Positions 33,831-43,661 of a stretch of 52,462 nucleotides of DNA are shown here, in pieces (the stretch's first letter is position 1; each line of letters begins with the position of its first letter). The notes beneath the pieces are model-generated. The model was not told the DNA's origin and ran no database searches. It saw nothing but the letters and a program-made list of their open reading frames with translations. The stretch comes from Candidatus Levyibacteriota bacterium (GTDB lineage Bacteria; Patescibacteriota; Microgenomatia; Levybacterales; UBA12049): contig DAIDHK010000009.1 in NCBI GenBank assembly GCA_027459725.1, positions 1 through 52,462 on the forward strand, given 5' to 3'. The position numbers and the translations under genes are program-made.

Positions 33831-34331
33831 ATGAGAACTATGAAAAATGTAGCATTATTATATCAGCATGTAAATTCGGTCAACCCTTATTTTAGTCTGG
33901 CAATGGTGCCTTCTGAAAAGACGATAGATCTGACTATGAGCATGTCGGTAAAGGTACTGCATACTTCCTATTTGCCACATACTTCAGGTATATTACAAAA
34001 ACTATTGCCGTCTATCTTTTCATCTGTCTGTTTTAACGATAATAATAATTCTTTTATAGAAGAAGTTAAAAACACAGAGATTGGACATTTATTTGAGCAT
34101 ATTCTGTTGGAGTATTTATGTATAGAAAAGTTAAATAAAGGATATTCAGATGCCAGCTTTAAAGGAGTTACTAACTGGAATTGGAAGGAAGAACCTCTGG
34201 GAACGTTCCATATAATCGTAGATATAGCTTGGGAAGAACGCAATTTTATCGAACCTGCTTTAGAGAAAAGCATTAAGCTAATCAATTTTATACTTAGTTC
34301 AAATGGATTAAAGGAGGTGATTTATGATTAG
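33831..34331 (+). CDS. Stand-alone protein resembling the cyanophycin synthetase N-terminal domain
   Basis: A 166-residue soluble protein. The stretch EIGHLFEHILLEYLCIEKLNKG...TNWNWKEEPLGTFHIIVDIAWEERNFIEPALEKSIKLINFIL resembles the N-terminal domain of cyanophycin synthetase (pattern 'HLxEHxxLELQxxAG...GxYxVxxEYxEExxxxxAxxxAxxLI'). Neither the ATP-grasp nor the Mur-ligase-like domain is present, so it cannot make cyanophycin alone. The real role is unknown and the family call rests on pattern memory. Starts at 33831 or 33840 are both possible. The end overlaps a perfect AAGGAGGTGAT by chance or as part of the codons for KEVIYD. Confidence 0.55.
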   Translation: MRTMKNVALLYQHVNSVNPYFSLAMVPSEKTIDLTMSMSVKVLHTSYLPHTSGILQKLLPSIFSSVCFNDNNNSFIEEVKNTEIGHLFEHILLEYLCIEKLNKGYSDASFKGVTNWNWKEEPLGTFHIIVDIAWEERNFIEPALEKSIKLINFILSSNGLKEVIYD

Positions 34332-34348
34332 ATTATTAATTTGGATTT

Positions 34349-36418
34349 TTAGTCCTGGGAGATCTTCTGTTCGTTTAGCTCCAGCAGTTGTTCGATAAGT
34401 AAAGGATAATCATTTATTTTAGAATAAATTGTTTTTGCCGCAGTTCGGGCTTTTGTAAGCAAATCTTTATCCGAAAAGGAAGCGATTTTTAACAGTTTAT
34501 ATCCACTTTGCATTGTTCCGTATAAGTCTCCTGAACCACGTATTTGCAGATCTAATTCTGCTAACTTAGCTCCCGAATTAGTCGTCTCCATTGCTTTGAG
34601 GCGGGTAAAAGTTTGGTCATTTTTTGTCTCTGCAAAAAGCAAACAATAAGACTGTTTGTCTCCTCTGCCTACTCTTCCTCGCAATTGATGTAATTGACTC
34701 AAACCAAATCGTTCGCTTGCTTCTATGACAATTATGGTAGCGTTAGGTATATCAATTCCTACTTCAACTACAGGGGTAGCTACCAGGATATCAAATAGTC
34801 GATTTTTAAATTGCATGAGAATATCATCTTTTTCTTTGGCTTTCATTTTACCGTGTAATATTCCAAGTTTTAACTGTGGAAAAACTTCTTTTCTAAGGCG
34901 TTCAAATTCAACGCTGGCTGCTTTAACTGTTTGCATATTTTCTGATTCTTCTATAAATGGACAGATTATAAACGCTTGAGAAGCTGTTTCTCCGATCTGT
35001 TTTGCTATCCATTCATATGCTCCCTGCCTCTTCTCAGATGGTACAAGCCAAGTTTTAATAGGTTTTCTGCCAAAAGGCATTTCATCTAGATACGACACAT
35101 CCAAATCAGCGTACACCGTTAGAGCCATTGTACGAGGAATAGGCGTGGCGGTCATAGTCAATACATGAGGATTATTCCCTTTTTCACGCATCAATGCTCT
35201 TTGTTCGACACCAAAACGATGTTGCTCATCAATTACAACTACTCCAGCGTTGGGAAAATCAGCTTTATTATAAAGTAACGCATGAGTTCCGACGAGAATA
35301 TTCGGTCCAGTTTTGTTATTCTTATCTTCATTATTTGCTTTGCTTAATGTTTTGTTTTTGATTTTCTTTGTAGACCCTGTAATGATGTCCACGTTTATAC
35401 CTAGGGGAGTAAAAAGTTTGCTTAATGATTTGTAATGTTGTTCGGCGAGAATTTCTGTAGGAGCCATGATTACGGCTTGTTTGTCGTTCAAAATTGCCAT
35501 GTACATAGTTAAGGCTGCCACAATGGTTTTTCCACTACCTACATCACCTTGCAAAAGACGGTTCATTGGTTGATCACTCGTCAGATCTGCAAATATACTA
35601 TTTAATTCCCTCTTTTGTGCATTAGTTAGAGGGAAAGGTAATGAGCGTATCATTGTGTCAATTTGTGTTTTATAATTATCTATTTTAAATGCTGTGGTAA
35701 GTTTTCTTTGTTTCCACATCTGTTTGCGATGTAAGGCTTTAAGTTGAAGATAAAATAATTCGTCAAAAGCTAACCTTTGTTTAGCTTGTTCCACCTCAGT
35801 ATAGCTTTGGGGAAAATGTATCTGTTGGAGAGCGTCATATAGTTGTGGGAAATTATATTGTTGCTTAATCTCAGCGGGTAAACTATCAGTTAATGTAAAT
35901 TTATTTTCTTTTAGTAACTTAAATATTTGTCGACGGAGCCACTTAGAAGACACTCCTCTTGTCTCAGGATAAACTGGCACTAATCTTCCAGTGTGAATGG
36001 TATCAGGGTTATGCGTACTTATTATCTCGTATTCAGGAGAGGTCATGCTTATTTTATTTCCCGTTACCTGAATTTGGCCAGAGAGAACTATTTCATCGTT
36101 AGTTTTAATGTTTTTGGTTAAAAATGGTTGATTGAACCACATGATTTCTATCGTTCCAGTGCCATCAGTGATCATCGCTTTTTGCAACGTTTTATGAAAT
36201 CGAGTGTAGGAATTTTTTATACTGAGAACAGTTCCTCTAACCGTTACAGTTTCACCGTTTTCCAGAGCCGAAATTATTTTAATTTGTGAGAAGTCCTCAT
36301 ATCGGTGTGGAAAATGATAGAGAAAATCTTGAAATGTGGTTATACCTAACTTCTCTAATAATGATGAGTATCTTTTGTAAATTCCACCAGCTGAAAAAAT
36401 TGGTTGTTGAAGCTGCAT
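34349..36418 (-). CDS. recG: ATP-dependent DNA helicase RecG
   Basis: Branched-DNA helicase that remodels stalled forks and Holliday junctions. The 689 residues contain the N-terminal wedge/OB domain (about 50-150), Walker A in LLQGDVGSGKTIVAALTMYMA, the DEQH box in VVVIDEQHRFGVEQR, TATPIPRTMALTVYADLDVSYLDEMP, and motif VI QLRGRVGRGDKQSYCLLFAE. The promoter TGGACA-N17-TAGAAT lies 9 bases before the ATG. Confidence 0.96.
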   Translation of the reverse strand: MQLQQPIFSAGGIYKRYSSLLEKLGITTFQDFLYHFPHRYEDFSQIKIISALENGETVTVRGTVLSIKNSYTRFHKTLQKAMITDGTGTIEIMWFNQPFLTKNIKTNDEIVLSGQIQVTGNKISMTSPEYEIISTHNPDTIHTGRLVPVYPETRGVSSKWLRRQIFKLLKENKFTLTDSLPAEIKQQYNFPQLYDALQQIHFPQSYTEVEQAKQRLAFDELFYLQLKALHRKQMWKQRKLTTAFKIDNYKTQIDTMIRSLPFPLTNAQKRELNSIFADLTSDQPMNRLLQGDVGSGKTIVAALTMYMAILNDKQAVIMAPTEILAEQHYKSLSKLFTPLGINVDIITGSTKKIKNKTLSKANNEDKNNKTGPNILVGTHALLYNKADFPNAGVVVIDEQHRFGVEQRALMREKGNNPHVLTMTATPIPRTMALTVYADLDVSYLDEMPFGRKPIKTWLVPSEKRQGAYEWIAKQIGETASQAFIICPFIEESENMQTVKAASVEFERLRKEVFPQLKLGILHGKMKAKEKDDILMQFKNRLFDILVATPVVEVGIDIPNATIIVIEASERFGLSQLHQLRGRVGRGDKQSYCLLFAETKNDQTFTRLKAMETTNSGAKLAELDLQIRGSGDLYGTMQSGYKLLKIASFSDKDLLTKARTAAKTIYSKINDYPLLIEQLLELNEQKISQD

Positions 36419-36427
36419 GTTGTAGTG

Positions 36428-36456
36428 ATTCTACAATGGTCACCGACTGATGTCCA
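36428..36456 (-). promoter_or_regulatory. recG promoter
   Basis: On the minus strand, TGGACA (36451-36456), 17 bases, TAGAAT (36428-36433), 9 bases to the ATG. Confidence 0.55.
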
Positions 36457-36503
36457 GCCCATGGTTTAGATGAAAGTAAATTTCCTTATTTCCTACTCCT
36501 GAT

Positions 36504-36608
36504 CTAAAGTAAAGAAATGTAAGGTAAGAAAGACATCATAATTAATGCTAACGAAGCAATGATTACAATAATTGTCCAAAATTTTTTATGTTTCTCAATA
36601 AAATTCAT
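36504..36608 (-). CDS. 34-aa single-pass membrane peptide
   Basis: A short frame starting MNFIEKHKKFWTIIVIIASL and ending PYISLL. A basic amphipathic start is followed by one hydrophobic helix of about 20 residues. It sits between tyrS and recG on the same strand with about 70-85 bases either side. The pattern (charged N terminus, single helix, LP near the end) looks like a real small membrane protein rather than random sequence, but no family or function is recognised. Confidence 0.5.
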   Translation of the reverse strand: MNFIEKHKKFWTIIVIIASLALIMMSFLPYISLL

Positions 36609-36676
36609 AATTTAGTCCTTAAGTATTAAGTATAGTATATAGTGTAAAATCTAAAACTCAAAATGTAAAGTGAATA

Positions 36677-37870
36677 TTAGCTACTCTTAACTTTATAAAT
36701 TCTTTGTTTTCCTATTCTAATTGTTCCCCCTAAGATATCTATTGAAGGTATCTGTGGATTGTAAATTATAGGATTACCATTTGAACTGAAAAAATGAATT
36801 CCATTTTGTTCAATTAATTGTTTAAATTGTGACTTGCTTTGTACTAATCCCTGCTCAATAAAGTTTTCCGTCACATCTTTTTGTAAATTCCAATTAATAT
36901 TGGGTATCTCATTAGGAGTTTGTTTGTTTTGTACTTTACTAATGAAAGAGAGTTCAGCTGATTCAGCAGTTGATAGATCAAATAACTCTATCACTATTTG
37001 TCTGGCTAAGTTTTTTTTGATATTCATAGGATGAGTACCCCGTTGTAACTCATTTTCAATAGCCTGTATCTCAGTTAAACTAATGTTAGTCGCCAAACGG
37101 TAGTATTGTGAAATCAAATCATCGTTTATAGCCATGACTTTAGCATATATATCTTCTGGTGTATCATCCAGCCATATAGCATTACCCCAGGATTTACTCA
37201 TTTTGCGTCCATCCGTACCGAGTAGATAGTCTAATGATAATACGAATGAATCTTTCTTTCTGAGAACTTTTTGTAACGACCTTCCTGCTTGCATGTTAAA
37301 TGTTTGGTCGGCTCCTCCGATTTGCAAATCTGTATTCATATAGTAACTATCATAGCCCTGCATCACAGGATATAACAGTTCATGAAGTCCGATTCTTTTA
37401 CCTTCTTTTAATCGTTTTGCTATCAATTCACGCGAAAGAAAATCATTGGCAGAAAAACTCTGGGCAAGTTTAACTATCTCTTCAAATGATAGGTTTTTTA
37501 ACCATTCTGAATTATGGCGAACATGGATTTTAGAAAAATCCAATACTTTTTGAGCCTGTTGCTTGTAAGTTTTAAAGTTGTTCTCAATTTCTTCTGTGGT
37601 TAAGATAGGTCTTTCACTTTCCTTATCAGAGGTATCTCCGATTAGAGCAGTAAAATCTCCTATTAAAAATGTGACATTGTGACCAAGTTGAGCAAATTGC
37701 TCTAGTTTCCGCAAAGGAAAGGCATGCCCCAGGTGGATATGAGTTGCAGTGGGATCTATACCGAGATAAATATTGAGCTTTTCTTTTTTTGCTAGCTTTT
37801 GAGATAATAGATCTCTATTTGGTATAATATTGACAACACCACGTGTTAATATATCTTCGAGGTTTTCCAT
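36677..37870 (-). CDS. tyrS: Tyrosyl-tRNA synthetase
   Basis: Charges tRNA-Tyr. The 397 residues carry the class I HIGH motif as THIHLGHAFPLRKL, the tyrosine-binding YPVMQGYDSYYMNTDLQIGGADQTFNMQAGR, and KMSKS in DGRKMSKSWGNAIWL. A C-terminal S4-like domain (FIEQGLVQSKSQFKQLIEQNGI) completes the longer TyrRS form. Its promoter leaves just 6 bases before the ATG, so there is no room for a T-box or leader-peptide control. Confidence 0.95.
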   Translation of the reverse strand: MENLEDILTRGVVNIIPNRDLLSQKLAKKEKLNIYLGIDPTATHIHLGHAFPLRKLEQFAQLGHNVTFLIGDFTALIGDTSDKESERPILTTEEIENNFKTYKQQAQKVLDFSKIHVRHNSEWLKNLSFEEIVKLAQSFSANDFLSRELIAKRLKEGKRIGLHELLYPVMQGYDSYYMNTDLQIGGADQTFNMQAGRSLQKVLRKKDSFVLSLDYLLGTDGRKMSKSWGNAIWLDDTPEDIYAKVMAINDDLISQYYRLATNISLTEIQAIENELQRGTHPMNIKKNLARQIVIELFDLSTAESAELSFISKVQNKQTPNEIPNINWNLQKDVTENFIEQGLVQSKSQFKQLIEQNGIHFFSSNGNPIIYNPQIPSIDILGGTIRIGKQRIYKVKSS

Positions 37871-37876
37871 ATGCTG

Positions 37877-37905
37877 AGTATATAATAGATATGAAGCAAG
37901 AGCAA
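37877..37905 (-). promoter_or_regulatory. tyrS promoter
   Basis: On the minus strand, TTGCTC (37900-37905), 17 bases, TATACT (37877-37882), 6 bases to the ATG. It predicts a leaderless mRNA. Confidence 0.6.
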
Positions 37906-37944
37906 TAAGTTGAGGTAGAATAAATATATATAAATTGTCTATTT

Positions 37945-40488
37945 ATGGAAAGTAATTTTCAATCAACTGGTTTTAATAAAGAAGAAAGAAACAGTATTTT
38001 AAAAAAACTAAATTTAAGCTTAAAACATTTGAGAGAATACATTATAAGTGAGCTCAAAATAGGCAAAATTGCTGAAAAATTTTCAGCAAAAAGTAGGTCA
38101 AAATGGTATAATACACCCAACATGGTCGATTTTGCTCCCCGCCGGCATCGACGGGTTAAACACTTATTTCATATTCCCAGTTTTCTTTCACTTTCTAATC
38201 TTAATTTTTGGAGTGTGGTGGTTAGACTTATCTTCATAGGGCTAATGTTAATGATTATTGTAGTCCCCCTTACTTTCTGGTATTTTAGCCGTGATTTACC
38301 ATCACCAGGTACATTAGTAAATGCAAAATATGGAGATGCTACTAGAATTTATGACAGGAATGGAGTATTGCTATATTCGGTTTACCAAAACGAAAATCGT
38401 ACATATGTAAGTTTGCCTGAAATCTCGAAATATATAAAAGAAGGAACAATTGCTATCGAAGATAAAAATTTCTACACCAACGGTGGATTTTCTCCAATTG
38501 GTTATGTTCGTGCTTTATATCATTATATTAAGGGTGATGGATTAGGTGGTGCTTCTACAATCACTCAGCAGTTAGTTAAAAATGTCCTCCTAAATAATCA
38601 GAGAACAATAACACGTAAGATCAGAGAGCTTATTCTGTCCATTCAAGTCAATCAAATGTATTCCAAAGATCAAATATTGGAGATGTATTTGAATAATATT
38701 CCTTATGGTGGTACGGCTATTGGTGTTGAGGCAGCTGCGCAACAATATTTTGGAAAAGATGCAAATGAACTGGATATCGCACAGAGTGCATTTATATCTG
38801 GTTTGCCGCAAAGTCCTTCTACTTATTCACCATTCAGTGGTAATAAATATTACATTCCACGTACCAACGCAGTATTATCTCAGATGTACGCTGACGGTTA
38901 TATTACTCAAAGCCAGCAGGTGGCGGCGGAGAAAGAGATTGCTAACTATCAATTTACTCAACATGTGGGAGGTATAAAAGCACCGCATTTTGTAATGTAT
39001 GTTAAACAACTGTTAGCTAGTCAATTTGGTGAACAAGCAGTGGAGACTGGTGGATTACAAGTCACTACCACACTGGATTATAACATTGAAAAAGAGGTTG
39101 AAGATGATATATCTACAGAATTAGATAAGCTTAAAGGTTATCACGTTACAAATGGGGCTGCTATTGTTACTGATCCCAAAACTGGGGCAATTCTGGCGAT
39201 GGATGGAAGCAAAGATTATTTTGATAACGCTAATGACGGGAATTTCAATGCTGCATTGGCATATCGTCAACCAGGATCATCTTTAAAACCCATTATGTAT
39301 TCTGTTGCTTTCGAGCATGGTTATACTCCTGCTACTCTAGTTATGGATGTTGCGACAGATTTTAAACAGAATGATTCAGAACCAGACTATATTCCTGTTA
39401 ATTATGACAGTAAATATCGAGGACCTATTCAGTTACGTTTTGCATTGGGTAATTCCATTAATGTCCCAGCAGTAAAAATGTTAGCCAGAGTTGGTATTAA
39501 ACCCGTAATGCAGCAAGCTTACAATATGGGTATAACAAATTGGCAACCAACTCAAGCCAATTTGAATAGTGTTGGATATTCATTAGTATTGGGAGGGCGT
39601 GAAACAACCTTATTGCAGGAAGTTACAGCTTATGGAGTATTCGCTAATGCAGGTATTCGTATAGACCCATATGCTATTGAAAAGGTAACTGATGATAAGG
39701 GGAATGTTTTATATCAACATCAGACTACGAGTGGAGAACGTGTATTACCTACTGACGTATGTTTCTTGATCTCTCATATTTTGCTTGATAATAATGCTAG
39801 AATTATGGAGTTCGGACCTTACTCTAAGCTAGTTGTTCCAGGTCATACTGTTTCTGTCAAAACTGGCACTACTGATAATAAAAGGGATAATTGGACCATA
39901 GGTTATACTCCTTCGTATGTAGTGGGAGTTTGGGTTGGTAATAACGATAACTCCCCAATGAATCAGGCAATTGCGTCAGGTATTACAGGTGCAGCTCCAA
40001 TCTGGAATGATATTATGAGTCAGATCTTAAAAGGAAAACCAGATCAACCACCACAAAAACCGTCTGATGTTATTGCCGTCACAATTGATGCATTTGCTGG
40101 CGGTCTACCCCATCCAGGACAACCTACAAGAGTGGAATACTTTATAAAAGGAACAGAGCCGAAAGCACAATCTCCTGTCTATGAAACAAAAGATGGGAAA
40201 AATTATGTCGTTTTTAAAGAATCAGATCCAATTTCTACGGATGGCAAGAATCGTTGGCAGGATGGTATTAATGCTTGGATACAACAGAATCATAAAAATG
40301 ATCAGTTGTGGAATCCTCCCGCAGATTTAGTAAACTCGACAGCAGATACTACTACATGGGCTCCTGCAAGTCAGACACCGAATCAAGTAACTTCTAGTCC
40401 ACAAACACCTACACCCACGCCATCGTCTAATAATCCAACTCCTACACCAGAGCCTACGGATACTCCTGTACCAACGCCAACACCTTAG
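37945..40488 (+). CDS. Bifunctional class A penicillin-binding protein
   Basis: Peptidoglycan glycosyltransferase/transpeptidase of 847 residues (PBP1A type). A long basic cytoplasmic tail is followed by one membrane helix (about 95-117, VVRLIFIGLMLMIIVVPLTFWYF). The GT51 domain has the catalytic E172 in EDKNFYTNGGFSPIGYVRALYHY and GGASTITQQLVKN. The transpeptidase domain has the active-site S445 in SSLK, SIN as the second motif (GNSINVPAVKM), and KTGTT. The C terminus is a Thr/Pro-rich tail of about 40 residues (TPTPTP repeats) that may span the wall. It lies divergent from tyrS. Confidence 0.93.
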   Translation: MESNFQSTGFNKEERNSILKKLNLSLKHLREYIISELKIGKIAEKFSAKSRSKWYNTPNMVDFAPRRHRRVKHLFHIPSFLSLSNLNFWSVVVRLIFIGLMLMIIVVPLTFWYFSRDLPSPGTLVNAKYGDATRIYDRNGVLLYSVYQNENRTYVSLPEISKYIKEGTIAIEDKNFYTNGGFSPIGYVRALYHYIKGDGLGGASTITQQLVKNVLLNNQRTITRKIRELILSIQVNQMYSKDQILEMYLNNIPYGGTAIGVEAAAQQYFGKDANELDIAQSAFISGLPQSPSTYSPFSGNKYYIPRTNAVLSQMYADGYITQSQQVAAEKEIANYQFTQHVGGIKAPHFVMYVKQLLASQFGEQAVETGGLQVTTTLDYNIEKEVEDDISTELDKLKGYHVTNGAAIVTDPKTGAILAMDGSKDYFDNANDGNFNAALAYRQPGSSLKPIMYSVAFEHGYTPATLVMDVATDFKQNDSEPDYIPVNYDSKYRGPIQLRFALGNSINVPAVKMLARVGIKPVMQQAYNMGITNWQPTQANLNSVGYSLVLGGRETTLLQEVTAYGVFANAGIRIDPYAIEKVTDDKGNVLYQHQTTSGERVLPTDVCFLISHILLDNNARIMEFGPYSKLVVPGHTVSVKTGTTDNKRDNWTIGYTPSYVVGVWVGNNDNSPMNQAIASGITGAAPIWNDIMSQILKGKPDQPPQKPSDVIAVTIDAFAGGLPHPGQPTRVEYFIKGTEPKAQSPVYETKDGKNYVVFKESDPISTDGKNRWQDGINAWIQQNHKNDQLWNPPADLVNSTADTTTWAPASQTPNQVTSSPQTPTPTPSSNNPTPTPEPTDTPVPTPTP

Positions 40489-40614
40489 TAGTTAGTTAGG
40501 TAATTATTTGTCTTATAGATATTTAGAAGAATAGTCAGGAATTGTTGATTTCGTTGAGTCAATTATTTCATTCTAATGTTGAGTATGGTTGTTTATGGAA
40601 GTATTATTGCGATA

Positions 40615-42576
40615 TTATTTTTCGTGAATCTGCCACTTTCTTTTGAGGACAGATATTATCTTTTCATGTACTGTTTTGACATCTTCCTGAGTTAAATTCT
40701 TTTCAATGTTTTGATATATAACATGAAAAGTTCTAGTACTCTCAAAGCGGTCGATAAGTTCTACACTAGTTACTAAAGAACTTTGTTTCTTGATCAGATC
40801 AATAACTTCCTGAGTAAGTATATCTCCAGAAATGACTAATGAGATATCTTCTAGCACTGGAGGGAACTTGCTGGGTGAATTATAGGTTTTTCTCAAGCTA
40901 GCTGTGGCGATTAACTGTTCGAAGTTTACTTCAAAATCTAAAAGATTTTCATCTAGAATTTCTATGACACCATTTTGCTTTCCTGCTATATAAATCATTG
41001 CCCCATCTCCTCCTTGGTCGGAAGGTTTAAATTCATAATTCTTAATACCCATGTCGTTAAATAATTGTTGTAAGTATCCCTTTATAGTGTAGAATGAAAT
41101 ATTTGATTGCTTTATAACCACAGCTAATACTCGTATTTCTTCCGGTAGACTATTCTCTCTCTTGTGATATACGTTGGAAATCTCAAAAATCTTTATTTGA
41201 TCATAACTCTTATTTTCACTTACTACTCTGAGTAAGCTGGGTACCAAAGAATTACGCATATAGACAAATTCCTCATTAAGAGGGTTATCAATGGTGACAG
41301 CTTCATCCAATGGGCCTTCATACAGATTTTCCGGTACCATAGAATAAGTATATGTTTCAGTGAATCCCCAGTATTTGAAGGCATTTTTAACTCTTTGTTC
41401 CCAATAAAATGGATTTTTTTCTTCTTGTACTATTTGTTTAGCGTTCAATAAAGGAAGTTTTACGGGTAGATTATGATAACCATAAACTCGTGCTATTTCT
41501 TCTATAATATCTTCTGGTAATGTAACATCATAAGCTCTTATAGTGGGTACAGTGACATGTAAATTATTATCTTCTTTACGTACATGAAAACCCAATCTAG
41601 TCAAAATATCAATTGATTTATACTCAGGAATATCGACACCAATTATGCTATTAATCTTTTGCAGACTTACTGTGATATGTTTCTCCTCTGACTTGTGGGG
41701 GTAAAGATCGATAACTTGACTGACGACTTTTCCGTCGGCTAATTTTTGATACAGATGAATTCCATATTGTACCGCTATCTCGCATAGATTGGGATCAAGA
41801 TGCTTCTCGTTTAATTGTGCTGCTTCAGTTCTGATTCCTAAGTTCATAGATGTTTTTCGCACTTTGTTTGAATCAATATTGTTTACGAAAAAAACTATGC
41901 GTTTCGTTTGATCTGTCACTACGCTATTTTTAAGTCCCATGATTGCCAAAAGATCGATTATTTCTCCCTTTTTATTCTCGGCTACAATTTCACCCCCGTT
42001 AAGTTTGTATGTTTTATTATCCAAAGTGGTGATTTTTTCACCTAATTTGGCTTCTCTTATGATTAATTCATTGCCACCTAATCTGTCATAATCAAACACA
42101 TGAGTAGGTTGTCCTGTGACCCGCATAACATAATTGGTAATGTCAATTAAATTATTTAAACTGCGAATTTCACTGCTCTCTAGTCTTTCTGAGATATACT
42201 GAGGTGATTTTCCAATTTGTACTTCCATTACTACAGCACATACCCGGTTGACAGCAGGACTTTTGATAGTGATGCTAAGATCAGCTGTATCACTATCTGT
42301 GGATTTCTTGATTTCGGAGGGAATGATTAGAGGCTTATATGTAGCCTCTAATCCATTTTGAGGCAAAACAGCCCCTGCCTCGCGTGCTAATCCATCTACA
42401 CAGGCCAAATCGGGACGATTAGTAGTAACTTCAATATCATAAATAAAATCATCATTTTGTTTCTCCACTCTTTCTATTGAAACACTCGTTAATGAGATCT
42501 GTTTAGCTATTTCCTGTGCTGATGCAGGAGTATGTAAGTATTCTTTTAACCAGGAATCAAGTATTTTAATATTCAT
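40615..42576 (-). CDS. pheT: Phenylalanyl-tRNA synthetase beta subunit (short form)
   Basis: Beta subunit of the PheRS tetramer, supplying editing and tRNA binding. The 653 residues start MNIKILDSWLKEYLHTPASAQEIAKQISLTSVSIE and go directly to the B3/B4 region (VTTNRPDLACVDGLAREAGAV). The EMAP-type tRNA-binding domain found after residue 40 in the 795-aa E. coli protein is missing. The C terminus is an FDX-ACB anticodon-binding domain (SPSKFPPVLEDISLVISGDILTQEVIDLI). It follows pheS by 4 bases and is the last gene of the aromatic run. Confidence 0.94.
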   Translation of the reverse strand: MNIKILDSWLKEYLHTPASAQEIAKQISLTSVSIERVEKQNDDFIYDIEVTTNRPDLACVDGLAREAGAVLPQNGLEATYKPLIIPSEIKKSTDSDTADLSITIKSPAVNRVCAVVMEVQIGKSPQYISERLESSEIRSLNNLIDITNYVMRVTGQPTHVFDYDRLGGNELIIREAKLGEKITTLDNKTYKLNGGEIVAENKKGEIIDLLAIMGLKNSVVTDQTKRIVFFVNNIDSNKVRKTSMNLGIRTEAAQLNEKHLDPNLCEIAVQYGIHLYQKLADGKVVSQVIDLYPHKSEEKHITVSLQKINSIIGVDIPEYKSIDILTRLGFHVRKEDNNLHVTVPTIRAYDVTLPEDIIEEIARVYGYHNLPVKLPLLNAKQIVQEEKNPFYWEQRVKNAFKYWGFTETYTYSMVPENLYEGPLDEAVTIDNPLNEEFVYMRNSLVPSLLRVVSENKSYDQIKIFEISNVYHKRENSLPEEIRVLAVVIKQSNISFYTIKGYLQQLFNDMGIKNYEFKPSDQGGDGAMIYIAGKQNGVIEILDENLLDFEVNFEQLIATASLRKTYNSPSKFPPVLEDISLVISGDILTQEVIDLIKKQSSLVTSVELIDRFESTRTFHVIYQNIEKNLTQEDVKTVHEKIISVLKRKWQIHEK

Positions 42577-42580
42577 ATTA

Positions 42581-43615
42581 TTAGAACTGCTCCAGAAAAT
42601 TTAGGTTATTACTATATAATGTACGTAAATCGTCGAGTTGCAGACCTTCGCTCATCATTAATACTCTCTCAACACCAAAACCAGATGCAAAACCTGAATA
42701 TTCATCGGGATCAATATTACATGTTCGTAGAACATTAGGATGTACCATACCGGCACCTCCTAATTCCAACCATCCAGATTTACAAAGTTTACATCCTCGT
42801 CCCTCACAAACACCACAAGAAATATCAACCTCAAATGAAGGTTCTGTAAACTGAAAGTGATATGGTCTAATACGTGTAGTACGGTTTACCCCGAAATAGG
42901 ATTTAACAAAGTAATCGAGAGTTCCTCTTAAGTGTACTATAGATATATTCTTGCCAACCACCAGGGTCTCAAATTGATGAAACATCGCAGAATGTGAAAC
43001 ATCGGACTGGCGACGGTAATTTTTTGCAATATTAATCATCTTAATAGGCAATTGTTTGTTCAACATTTCTCTAATTTGTCCATTCGAAGTGTGTGGAGTT
43101 AAAACCACAGGACCATGTTTTGGATCTGGTTTTTGTCTGATGAAAAATGTTTCCCAGTCATCCCGTGCTGGATGATCTTTAGGAAAATTTAATGCTTCAA
43201 AAGCAAACCAGTCAAAGTCAATTTCCGGATAGCGTTCACGAGTAAAACCAATGCTCTCAAAAATATTAGTTATTTCTTCAATGACCTGGGTTACAGGATG
43301 TAGATGTCCGAGTGGTGGAAGTAAAGCTGGGTCTGTGACATCGATATTGTGAGTGACTCTTTGTCGGACTTTCTCACTTAATTTCGCCTCAGTTTCATCG
43401 ATCAGATTTTCAACGATTTGTTTTGTCTCATTGATCTTCTTACCAAATTCTGCTTTTTTTTCTGGAGACAGTTTAGTAATCTCTTTAAATATTTTGGTTA
43501 GTTCTCCACTTCGACCGATAAACTGGAGTTTAATATCGTTTAATTCACTTTTAGTTTTGGCCTCTAAAATTAATGAGATAGCGTTATTTTTAATGCGTAA
43601 TAATTCCTCTTCCAT
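42581..43615 (-). CDS. pheS: Phenylalanyl-tRNA synthetase alpha subunit
   Basis: Catalytic subunit of PheRS, class II fold. The 344 residues have the N-terminal coiled coil (about 1-90), motif 1/2 regions FDWFAFEALNFPKDHPARDDWETFFI and RTHTS-equivalent LTPHTSNGQIREML, a loop CGVCEGRGCKLCKSGW, and motif 3 GFASGFGVERVLMMSEGLQLDDLRTLYSNNLNFLEQF. It is separated from the aminotransferase gene by 46 bases with no clear terminator or promoter, so it may belong to the attenuator-controlled operon. Confidence 0.96.
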   Translation of the reverse strand: MEEELLRIKNNAISLILEAKTKSELNDIKLQFIGRSGELTKIFKEITKLSPEKKAEFGKKINETKQIVENLIDETEAKLSEKVRQRVTHNIDVTDPALLPPLGHLHPVTQVIEEITNIFESIGFTRERYPEIDFDWFAFEALNFPKDHPARDDWETFFIRQKPDPKHGPVVLTPHTSNGQIREMLNKQLPIKMINIAKNYRRQSDVSHSAMFHQFETLVVGKNISIVHLRGTLDYFVKSYFGVNRTTRIRPYHFQFTEPSFEVDISCGVCEGRGCKLCKSGWLELGGAGMVHPNVLRTCNIDPDEYSGFASGFGVERVLMMSEGLQLDDLRTLYSNNLNFLEQF

Positions 43616-43661
43616 ATTGGTTTATTATAGCTCTATCGGGTTGAGTTAACAATCTATGATT

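Noticed and set aside
34324-34398. 24-codon ORF preceded by a perfect AAAGGAGGTGAT Shine-Dalgarno
   Set aside because: The Shine-Dalgarno is inside the last codons (LKEVIYD) of the 33831 gene and the ORF runs antisense into the recG end. The peptide has no features, so chance is more likely.
37871-37944. T-box before tyrS
   Set aside because: There are only 74 bases to the divergent PBP gene, and a promoter with 6 bases to the ATG leaves no leader.
40489-40614. Regulatory RNA between the PBP gene and pheT
   Set aside because: The 126 bases between these convergent genes are AT-rich with no strong stem or T-run on either strand.
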